From NCBI GenBank assembly GCA_963811265.1, contig CAWEQS010000020.1, positions 1 through 64,000 on the forward strand: DNA of 64,000 nucleotides, in the 5' to 3' direction. A program made the position numbers and the translations under genes. The DNA comes from JAOUJD01 sp963811265. Its GTDB lineage: Bacteria > Pseudomonadota > Gammaproteobacteria > Burkholderiales > Burkholderiaceae_F. Below are positions 55,718-64,000 of this stretch, one piece after another. The notes under the pieces are model-generated. The model did not search any database and was not told the origin of the DNA. It was given only the letters and a program-made list of their open reading frames with translations. Within the stretch, counting starts at the first letter, position 1; the number at the start of each line of letters is the position of its first letter.

Positions 55718-57148
55718 GTGACCGATCCTCATGCCACGGCATCGCTCGCCGCGCTGCGCGCGCGCTACGGCCCGCGCTACCGCTGGTACGTGCTGCTCAC
55801 GGTGATGATGGGGACGATGGCGTCGATCATGGCGTCGACCATCGTCAACGTCGCCGTGCCCGACATGAGCCTCCAGTTCGCGCTCGGCCAGGCGCAGGCG
55901 CAGTGGCTGTCGGCGGGCTTCATGGCCGCGATGACCGTGTCGATGCCGGTGACGCCGTGGCTGCTCGTCCGCTTCGGCTATCGCCGTACGTACATCGGCG
56001 CGATCCTGCTGCTGCTGGCGGGCAGCATCGCCGGCGGGATGGCGAACGAGTACGCGCTGGTGCTGGCGATGCGCGTGGCCGAAGGGCTGGCCGCCGGCAT
56101 CCTGCAGCCGATCCCCGCGATCATCATCCTGCGGGGCTTCCACCCTGACGAGCAGGGCAAGGCGATGGGCCTGTTCGGCGCGGGCGTCGTGCTCGCCCCC
56201 GCGCTCGGCCCGAGCATCGGCGGCGTGCTCGTCGAGTGGTTCGGCTGGCGCTCGATCTTCTTCGTCGCGTCGCCGTTCTGCCTGCTCGCGCTGCCGCTGG
56301 CGGCGCGGCTGCTGCCGCACAGCGCTCCGGGCGGCGGCGAGGTCAACGCCGACGGGACGCGGCTCGACGTGGTCGGGCTTGTCCTCGTCGCCGTCGCGAT
56401 CCTGCTCGGCCTCAACGGCCTGTCGATGCTGGAGGGCGCGCAGCGGATGCCCGGCGTGGCGCTGATGGGGTGCAGCGTCGTCGTCCTCGCGGTGTTCGTC
56501 GCGCACCAGAAGCGGACGGCGCAGCCGCTGATCCGGCTCGAGCTCTTCACGCACCCGGCGTTCGCGCGCGGCGCGATCGTCGCGTTCGTCTATGGATCGG
56601 CGCTGTTCGGCTCGACATACCTGCTGCCGGTGTTCATGCAGATGGCGCTCGCGTTGCCGCCGTCGCAGGCGGGCGCGGTGCTGCTGCCGGCGGGCATCGT
56701 GCTCGCGGTCGTGATCCCGCTCGTCGGGCGGGCGGCCACGCCGGCCAACCGCTGGATCTACGTCGTCGTCGGCCTCGCGCTGCTGTCGGTGTCGTTCATC
56801 GCCATGATCTTCGTCGGCGTCGGCGCCGGCCTGACCGCGATCGTCGCGCTCGCGATCCTCGGGCGCGTGGGGCTGGGCTGCATCCTGCCGTCGCTCAACC
56901 TCGCCGCGATGGAGGGCGTCGCCCCCGGGCTGGTCGCGCAGGGCACCAGCCTGGTCAACTTGCTGCGCATGCTCGGGGGCGCGAGCGGCGTCGGCCTGAT
57001 CGGAGTGTTCCTCGAGTGGCGGCTGAACGTGCAGGGCCGCGATGCCGCGGCGGCCTTCCACGAGGCGTTCGTGCTGCTCGGCGCGTTGACGCTGCTCGCG
57101 ATCGCGGTGGCCTGGGGCATGCGGCCGACGCGCGCGCGGTCGCGTTAA
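55718..57148 (+). CDS. DHA2-family MFS drug exporter (EmrB/QacA type)
   Basis: A 476-residue permease with about 14 membrane segments. Helix 1 is VLLTVMMGTMASIMASTIVN followed by VAVPDMSLQF, the DHA2 motif. Later motifs are WLLVRFGYRRTYIGAILLLL (motif A-like loop) and LAPALGPSIGGVLVEWFGWR (motif C, G-x8-G-x3-GP). The GTG at 55718 (VTDPHATASL) is the likely start; the frame is open further left only because it crosses hairpin element B. It exports drugs or metabolites by proton exchange. The last 4 bp overlap the convergent dinB end. Confidence 0.88.
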   Translation: MTDPHATASLAALRARYGPRYRWYVLLTVMMGTMASIMASTIVNVAVPDMSLQFALGQAQAQWLSAGFMAAMTVSMPVTPWLLVRFGYRRTYIGAILLLLAGSIAGGMANEYALVLAMRVAEGLAAGILQPIPAIIILRGFHPDEQGKAMGLFGAGVVLAPALGPSIGGVLVEWFGWRSIFFVASPFCLLALPLAARLLPHSAPGGGEVNADGTRLDVVGLVLVAVAILLGLNGLSMLEGAQRMPGVALMGCSVVVLAVFVAHQKRTAQPLIRLELFTHPAFARGAIVAFVYGSALFGSTYLLPVFMQMALALPPSQAGAVLLPAGIVLAVVIPLVGRAATPANRWIYVVVGLALLSVSFIAMIFVGVGAGLTAIVALAILGRVGLGCILPSLNLAAMEGVAPGLVAQGTSLVNLLRMLGGASGVGLIGVFLEWRLNVQGRDAAAAFHEAFVLLGALTLLAIAVAWGMRPTRARSR

Positions 57149-58356
57149 GCGGGCTCCAGCGCCTCTTCATCGTCGACCTTCGGCGACAGATTGCCGACGC
57201 GCACGCCGAGCAGGCGGATGCGCCGCGCCAGGTCGACGCGCTTCAGGCACTCGCCGGCGGCGCGGCGGATCGCGGCGGCATCGTCGGTCGGCGCCGCGAT
57301 CGTCTGGTCGCGCGTCACCGTGCGGAAATCCTCGAAGCGCAGCTTGATGCCGATCGTCCGACCCACGTAGCGCTTGCGCTGGAGGTCGTTCGACACGTCG
57401 ACGCACAGCTCGGTGAAGATCTCCGAGAGCTGCCGCCGGTCGCGCACGGCGTGCAGGTCGCGCTCGAAGGTGGTCTCGCGGCTGATCGACTTCGGCTCGC
57501 TCTCCGTGACGACCGGACGATCGTCCTGCCCGCGCGCCGCGGCGACCAGCCACGCGCCATAGCTCGCGCCGAAGTGCTGCCGCAGCCACGCCGGGTCGCT
57601 CGCGGCGAGTTCGCCGATGGTGGCGATGCCGAGGCGGGCGAGCTTCGCCGCCGACTTCGGGCCGACCCCATTCAGCCGGCGCACCGACAGCGGCGACAGG
57701 CGGGTCGCCACGTCGTGCTCCGTGACCACGGTCAGGCCGTCCGGCTTGTCGAGCTCGGAGGCGATCTTCGCGACGAGCTTGTTGGGCGCGAGCCCGATCG
57801 AGCAGCTGAGGCCGGTCGCGTCGCGCACCGCCTGCTTCAGTTCGCGGCCGACGTCGCGCGCGCACCACCACGCCTCGGCGTTCGCTTCGACCGGATCCAC
57901 GTCCGGTCCGAGTCGCGCCGCGATCACGTCGGTCAGGTCGATGAAGATCTCGTCGATGCCGCGGTCTTCCACCTGCGGCGCGAGCGCGCGCACGGCGGCC
58001 TTGAAGAGCCGCGAGTACTTGCGGTACTCGTCGAAGTCCACTGGCAGCAGGACGGCGTCGGGCGCCTTCGCCGCCGCCTTCATCATTCCCATCGCCGAGT
58101 TGACGCCGAACGCGCGCGCTTCGTAGGTCGCGGTGGTGATGACGCCGCGGCCCGCGTAGTCGCCGAGCCGCGCGAACCGGCGGCGCTTCTCGCCCGTCGC
58201 GGGATCGGTCTCCCACACGGGCTGGTGCCGCGCGCCGCCGCCGATCACGACCGGCTGGCCGCGCAGTTCCGGATAACGAAGCAGCTCGACCGACGCATAG
58301 AAGGCGTCCATGTCGAGGTGCGCGATCACGCGCGGGATCGGAGCGGGCGTCGGCAT
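57145..58356 (-). CDS. dinB: DNA polymerase IV (DinB), Y family
   Basis: A 403-residue translesion polymerase. Catalytic residues are visible: HLDMDAFYASVE (D15, D17) and DRGIDEIFIDLT (D135, E136). TYEARAFGVNSAMGMM lies in the fingers and the HhH block is LSPLSVRRLNGVGPKSAAKL. Compared with E. coli DinB it has an insertion of about 27 residues (residues about 41-68, rich in Arg and Asp) in the fingers, seen in other Betaproteobacteria. The C-terminal little-finger domain is present. A beta-clamp motif is not obvious. It is convergent with the exporter. Confidence 0.92.
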   Translation of the reverse strand: MPTPAPIPRVIAHLDMDAFYASVELLRYPELRGQPVVIGGGARHQPVWETDPATGEKRRRFARLGDYAGRGVITTATYEARAFGVNSAMGMMKAAAKAPDAVLLPVDFDEYRKYSRLFKAAVRALAPQVEDRGIDEIFIDLTDVIAARLGPDVDPVEANAEAWWCARDVGRELKQAVRDATGLSCSIGLAPNKLVAKIASELDKPDGLTVVTEHDVATRLSPLSVRRLNGVGPKSAAKLARLGIATIGELAASDPAWLRQHFGASYGAWLVAAARGQDDRPVVTESEPKSISRETTFERDLHAVRDRRQLSEIFTELCVDVSNDLQRKRYVGRTIGIKLRFEDFRTVTRDQTIAAPTDDAAAIRRAAGECLKRVDLARRIRLLGVRVGNLSPKVDDEEALEPA

Positions 58357-58485
58357 GGCCGATCGAGTGTACGGCGCGTGCGGCGCGCGCTCCGCGGCCG
58401 GCGCGGCACGCTCGCCGCCATCGGCTGCGGAGGCAGGCGCTGCGAGAGTAAGCTAGCCCGCGATCCAGGCCCTCTCAATCCTCGC

Positions 58486-59446
58486 GTGACTCCAGCTTCC
58501 CCGTCGACCGAGCAAGACACGACGCACCCCGGCGAGCGCGCAGGCCACACCTGGGAAGCGCGGCACTTCGGGATGCCCGCCGCCGGCTGGCGGCGCCGCT
58601 GGTTCATCGTCATCTTCGAGAACGACACGCGGGCCGGGCGCCACTTCGACGTCTGGCTGCTGGTCGTCATCCTGGCGAGCGTGCTCGTCGTGATGCTCGA
58701 CAGCGTGCAGGCGATCTCCGCGCGCTACGGCACGCTGTTCGACGTCCTCGAGTGGGGCTTCACGCTGGCGTTCACCGCCGAGTACGTCGCGCGGCTGGCG
58801 ACGGTCGAGCGGCCGCTGCGCTACGCGCGCAGTTTCTTCGGGATCATCGACCTGCTGTCCGTCCTGCCGACCTATCTCGCGTTCTTCTTCCCCGAACTGC
58901 ACGCGCTGATCGACATCCGCGTGCTGCGGCTTGCTGCGGACCTTCCGGGTCCTGAAGCTCGTCGCGTACGTCAGCGAATACAAGTACCTCGCCGCCGCGC
59001 TGCGCGACAGCCGGCGCAAGATCTTCGTGTTCCTCTCGGGCGTCCTGATGATCGCCATCACGGTCAGCACGCTGATGTACGTGATCGAGGGCCCGGAGAA
59101 CGGCTTCACGAGCATCCCGACCTCGATCTACTGGGGCATCACCGCGATGACGACCGTGGGCTTCGGCGACATCGTGCCGAAGACGGACCTCGGCCGCGCG
59201 ATCGCCAGCGCGCTGATGCTGCTCGGCTGGAGCATCCTCGCCGTGCCGACGGGCATCGTGACGGCGGAGATGACGCGCCGCAACGTTCCGCTGCCGGCCC
59301 GCTCCTGTCCTTCGTGCGGCGCCGGCCACCACCTGCCGCGGGCGCGGTTCTGCCACGAGTGCGGCGAAGCGCTGCCGTCCGGGGACGAGGACGCCCATGC
59401 GGCCGGAATTGCCGCGCCTCAAGACGCGGCGGGCGGCCCGCGCTAG
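58486..59446 (+). CDS. Voltage-gated potassium-channel-like ion transporter with C-terminal zinc ribbon, frameshifted
   Basis: The GTG at 58486 opens a polar N-terminus, then six segments: WLLVVILASVLVVMLDSVQA (S1), VLEWGFTLAFTAEYVARLAT (S2-S3 region), FFGIIDLLSVLPTYLAFFF and the S4-like RVLRLLRTFRVLKLVAY. One extra T at 58931-58932 breaks the frame inside S4. The pore helix and filter are SIYWGITAMTTVGFGDIVP (TVGFGD). The C-terminal tail has CPSCGAGHHLPRARFCHECG, a CxxC...CxxC zinc ribbon unusual for a channel. It likely conducts K+; the ribbon's role is unknown. Confidence 0.85.
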
Positions 59447-59486
59447 TCTCGACTCATTCTTCGGGGCATTGTCTGCGAGGAGTTCG

Positions 59487-59903
59487 ATGAAACGCGTGTT
59501 CTGGTGTGCGCTGCTGACAGTCCTGCCCGCGATGGCCGCGGCGCAGGTGGCGGACTACAAGGTCGAAGGCGACGGGATTCCGAAGTCGCTCACCGGCAAG
59601 CCGGGCGTGGCCGCGCGCGGCAAGGCGCTGCTGGCGAAGCGGGGCGCCGCCAACTGCCTCGAGTGCCACAGCGTCAAGGACAAGGACCTCGCGGGCGGCG
59701 GCACCAAGGGACCGGCGCTCGATGGCATCGGCGCCGTGCTGACACCGGCGCAGCTGCGGCTGAGCATCGTGGACATCGGCAACGTCAACCCGAAGGCCAG
59801 CATGCCGAGCTTCCACAAGAGCGAAGCGGCAGCGCCGGGCGGCCGCCTCGCGCCGCAGGAGATCGAGGACGTCGTCGCCTACCTGGCGTCGCTGAAGAAG
59901 TAG
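59487..59903 (+). CDS. soxX: SoxX-like c-type cytochrome
   Basis: A signal peptide (FWCALLTVLPAMAAAQ) precedes a class I cytochrome domain of about 120 residues. The heme site is NCLECHSVK (CxxCH). GPALDGIGAVLTPAQLRLSI and VDIGNVNPKASMPSFH (axial Met) follow, with EIEDVVAYLASLKK at the end. The order and spacing match SoxX, the small heme subunit of the SoxAX thiosulfate-oxidising complex. SoxA and the rest of sox are absent from this window, so it may act alone or with a distant partner. GAGGAG precedes the ATG. Its stop lies 15 bp before the convergent cupin stop. Confidence 0.75.
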   Translation: MKRVFWCALLTVLPAMAAAQVADYKVEGDGIPKSLTGKPGVAARGKALLAKRGAANCLECHSVKDKDLAGGGTKGPALDGIGAVLTPAQLRLSIVDIGNVNPKASMPSFHKSEAAAPGGRLAPQEIEDVVAYLASLKK

Positions 59904-59918
59904 CGCCGCCGGCGCGCT

Positions 59919-60303
59919 TCAGACCGCAGGCACCTCGACGGTCGCGTAGTCGGCCGGCATGACGATCTCGAGCATCTCGACGTCGTCGCTGTGCCCGACC
60001 TCGCGGTGCCTGATTCCGGGCGGCTGGTGCACGCACGAACCCGGCGTCGAGGCGCACCACGCCCTGCCCCTCGTACTCGAACTCGATCCAGCCCTTCAGC
60101 ACGTAGACGAGCTGGAACGTCACGCCGTGGCGGTGCGGCACGCCGTTGAACGGCGCGCCCGGCCGCGCGCGGATCACGTGCGCGGCCACGCGCCCCTCGG
60201 TGGCTTCCTTGATGCCGAGGTCGCGATACTCGAAGAACGAACGCAGCCCCGCCACGAACTGCGCGTCGCCGGCGTGGCTGACGGTGAAACCATTGGTCGT
60301 CAT
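59919..60303 (-). CDS. Cupin-domain protein, frameshifted
   Basis: A small beta-barrel protein of about 128 residues. NGVPHRHGVTFQLVYVLKGW gives the first cupin motif (HxH with later E), FEYEGQGVVRLDAG the middle, and, after an extra base near 60035, CVHQPPGIRHREVGHSDDVE the second motif with His. The C-terminus is LEIVMPADYATVEVPAV. Metal ligands appear complete, but the substrate is unknown; relatives act as dioxygenases or regulators. It is convergent with the SoxX-like gene. Confidence 0.75.
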
Positions 60304-60419
60304 GACGGTCACCTCCGGTTGCAGTGTCGCGCGGATGGGGTGCGTAGTACTGACTACCGACCGGCTCCGCGCTCGTTGAACGGTCGTAAGGTACACGTCA
60401 TCGATGCGAGGAGAAGAGC

Positions 60420-61247
60420 ATGAGCATGCAGACGATGGAACGAAGGGACGGCATGTGGCGGACCGCGGTCCTCGCTGGCGCAGTGGCGCTGATCGCCGCG
60501 AGCTACTTCTTCTGGCCTCGGCCCGAACCGCCGGCGCTGCCGCCCACCGCTGCGACGGCCCCGCCCGAGGCCGCACCTGCGACTGCGCCGCCGGCCGAGC
60601 CGGTGATCGAGCATCCGATCGAGGCGGTGAAGCCGCCGGAGGCTCCGCCGCCGGTCGCGCTCGACGACAGCGACGGAGCGATCGCCGCGGCGCTCGGCCA
60701 CCTGCTCGGCGACGAGCGCCTGCGCAAGTGGTTCCACGGCGATGCGATGGTGCGGCGGTTCGTCGCGACCGTCGACAACCTGTCGCGCCCGACGGTGGCG
60801 ATGAAGGTGCGTTCGCTGCAGCCCGTGCCGGGCGGCTTCGAGGTGGTGCGCGACGGCGAGGCGATCACGGTGTCGGCCGGCAACGCGGCGCGCTACGCGC
60901 CGTACGTGCAGGCGCTGGAGCGCGTCGACGCGAAGCAGCTCGCCGGCGTGTACCTGCGCTTCTATCCGTTGTTCCAGAGGGCGTACGAGGATCTCGGTTA
61001 TCCGAAGGCGTACTTCAACGACCGGCTGGTGGCGTCGATCGATCACCTGCTCGCCGCGCCCGAGCCGCCGGCGCCGCTGCGGCTGACGCAGCCGAAGGTG
61101 CTGTACGAGTTCGAGGACCCCCAGCTCGAAGCATTGTCCGCAGGCCAGAAGGCGATGCTGCGCCTGGGCCCGGACAACGCGCAGCGCGTGAAGGCGAAGC
61201 TGCGCGCGTTGCGCGCCGAGATCACGGCCAGCGCGCCGAAGCCGTGA
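60420..61247 (+). CDS. DUF3014 domain protein
   Basis: A 275-residue protein with one membrane segment (AVLAGAVALIAASYFFW) and a Pro/Ala-rich linker (residues about 35-80). The DUF3014 domain follows: HLLGDERLRKWFHGDAMVRR, FVATVDNLSRPTVAMKVRSL and VYLRFYPLFQRAYEDLGYPK. The family is common in Proteobacteria and has no known function; the domain is probably periplasmic. GAGGAGA precedes the ATG. Confidence 0.85.
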   Translation: MSMQTMERRDGMWRTAVLAGAVALIAASYFFWPRPEPPALPPTAATAPPEAAPATAPPAEPVIEHPIEAVKPPEAPPPVALDDSDGAIAAALGHLLGDERLRKWFHGDAMVRRFVATVDNLSRPTVAMKVRSLQPVPGGFEVVRDGEAITVSAGNAARYAPYVQALERVDAKQLAGVYLRFYPLFQRAYEDLGYPKAYFNDRLVASIDHLLAAPEPPAPLRLTQPKVLYEFEDPQLEALSAGQKAMLRLGPDNAQRVKAKLRALRAEITASAPKP

Positions 61248-61255
61248 CGGCGCGG

Positions 61256-61834
61256 TCAGCCGAACGGCGCCACGCCGATCAGGGGACGGTGCAACGCAAA
61301 GGCGAACACCGCCCATGCGACGAGGCCGACGACGACGGCGATCGCGGTGCGTGAGGCCGGGCCTGCGGGATAGCTCGTTCCGGCCGCACGGTCGCGCCGC
61401 CGTGCGGCGATGAAACCCAGCACGGCCCACGCCAGGAAGGTGCCGAACAGCAGGACGTCGGCGAGCGTGCCGTTGGCGAGCAGGTGCGCCAGCGCCCACA
61501 CCTTCACACCCGCCATCATCGGGTGGCCGACCGCGCGCTTGATCGCGTTGCCGGGCACGTAGGCCGCCGCCAGCAGCACGAACGCGGGGATGGTCAGCAG
61601 CGCGGCGAGGTGGCGCGTCCAGACCGGCGGTGCAAACAGCACGACCGGCGATTGCCGCGCCGCGCCGTAGCCGATCACGAGCAGCACGAAGCCGGCGATC
61701 GACAGCAGCGAGTAGATCCCCTTCCAGGGCATCTCGCCGACGCGCGCGATGGTGGCGGTGCGCCAGCCGTCGGCCACGATGCGCGTCGAGTGCACGCCAA
61801 GGAAGAGCACCAGTCCGAGCAGCAGCAGCGTCAT
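61256..61834 (-). CDS. NnrU-family membrane protein
   Basis: A 192-residue polytopic protein with about five membrane segments. The family start LGVHSTRIVADGWR is present, as is the block YVPGNAIKRAVGHPMMAGVK, both typical of NnrU. NnrU was named from nitric-oxide-related gene clusters, and family members are often annotated as methyltransferase-like or isoprenylcysteine-related; the activity is unproven. The gene is convergent with the DUF3014 gene. Confidence 0.85.
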   Translation of the reverse strand: MTLLLLGLVLFLGVHSTRIVADGWRTATIARVGEMPWKGIYSLLSIAGFVLLVIGYGAARQSPVVLFAPPVWTRHLAALLTIPAFVLLAAAYVPGNAIKRAVGHPMMAGVKVWALAHLLANGTLADVLLFGTFLAWAVLGFIAARRRDRAAGTSYPAGPASRTAIAVVVGLVAWAVFAFALHRPLIGVAPFG

Positions 61835-61938
61835 CGGGTTGCCTGTGGCGGTCGAGAGAGCCGCAATCTACCCGAGTGCCGCCGCCGTCGGCCCAACGCC
61901 GGTGCGACACCGGCCGCGACAGCGAAGCGCCCGCGCGG

Positions 61939-63751
<1,813 letters not shown>

Positions 63752-63802
63752 GGACGGATTGTCGCAAGCCGCGGATGCGGCGCGCGGCCGGCGCGTATCC
63801 CG

Positions 63803-64000
63803 CTACTCCCGGCGCAGCCGGTCGATCACGCGGGCGACCGCCTCGCGGTGCTCGTCCGGCACCGGCTGGCCCGCCGGGCCATGCTGCCCCAGCGCGCGCA
63901 GCGTGCGGTCGACGACGTCGATGTGCGGCAGCACCGGCCCGAAGAACATCGGGCGGTCCTCGTGCAGCACGAGCAGCGTGGGCAGCGTCTCGACGTCCAT
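63803..64000 (-). CDS. Thioredoxin-like protein, C-terminal part (cut by window edge)
   Basis: The visible 65 residues include DVETLPTLLVLHEDRPMFFG, the central strands of a thioredoxin fold with cis-Pro (TLPT). An acidic/basic tail (HREAVARVIDRLRRE) follows. The N-terminal part with any CxxC site lies beyond the window's right edge, so the Met at 64000 is probably internal. Redox activity cannot be judged. Confidence 0.6.
   Translation of the reverse strand: MDVETLPTLLVLHEDRPMFFGPVLPHIDVVDRTLRALGQHGPAGQPVPDEHREAVARVIDRLRRE

Noticed and set aside
56236..59490. Plus-strand open frame of 1084 residues running through the exporter, dinB and the channel
   Set aside because: It is a chance frame; only the part from 58486 is the channel, and the rest is out of frame or antisense to known genes.

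Overview
The window is about 70% GC over most of its length. It looks like a chromosomal segment of a betaproteobacterium, probably a Burkholderiales-type soil or sediment organism. This is inferred from the gene families (DHA2 exporter, Bug/TctC substrate-binding protein, WS/DGAT, DUF3014, NnrU, a MoxR/DUF58/BatA cluster, dinB with an enlarged fingers insert), not from a marker gene. I see no rRNA, tRNA or CRISPR. About 30 single-base frameshifts break otherwise well-conserved genes, mostly in short G/C runs. In one gene (maoC-like, 45684-46169) two shifts cancel out, so most look like assembly indels rather than gene decay. Frameshifted genes are given as one feature spanning all pieces.

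Layout. 1-4855 (minus strand, visibly lower GC) is a three-gene module: a GHKL/MORC-like ATPase, a PD-(D/E)XK nuclease-like DUF4420 protein and a Z1-domain helicase that runs off the left edge. This matches the predicted MutL/MORC-type restriction-like systems. It is followed by a WYL regulator and a GIY-YIG-like protein (5022-6366), an alarmone hydrolase (6476-7027), a PcfJ-like protein with two unknown genes (7292-10054), a YihY/BrkB membrane protein, RarD and a P-type ATPase (10125-14921). 15084-17258 holds an AbrB-PIN toxin-antitoxin unit with a perfect palindromic operator, and a Fic protein. 17299-24317 holds two secreted hydrolases, a NYN-domain protein, a wax-ester-synthase-like acyltransferase and an ABC exporter. 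24464-26227 holds small proteins and a second toxin-antitoxin pair whose promoter is covered by an inverted repeat.

26288-28365 is a two-component system. 28378-32718 (minus) is a compact operon ending in a strong terminator: a thermostable-hemolysin-like GNAT protein, an acyl-AMP ligase, a heme-oxygenase-like diiron enzyme with the UndA/CADD ligand pattern, an SDR and a TatT-like TPR protein. I think this is the most interesting under-described pathway here. Next come a saccharopine-dehydrogenase-like reductase, an Ivy-type lysozyme inhibitor, a CsgG-like protein, a 1146-residue BTAD/AAA/TPR regulator, a FadD ligase, a LysR regulator and two lipoproteins (32857-44967).

45125-49750 holds a lone receiver domain, a MaoC-like protein, a broken TctC, and adjacent menB and menE-like genes. 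49734-55189 is a MoxR/DUF58/VWA cluster with a membrane-anchored trypsin-like protease and a second, divergent VWA protein. 55190-55717 carries two large hairpin repeats sharing a 45-nt core, with a compensatory base change in its stem. The right end (55718-64000) has a DHA2 exporter, dinB, a potassium-channel-like protein with a zinc ribbon, a SoxX-like cytochrome, a cupin, DUF3014, NnrU, uup, and the end of a thioredoxin-like gene.
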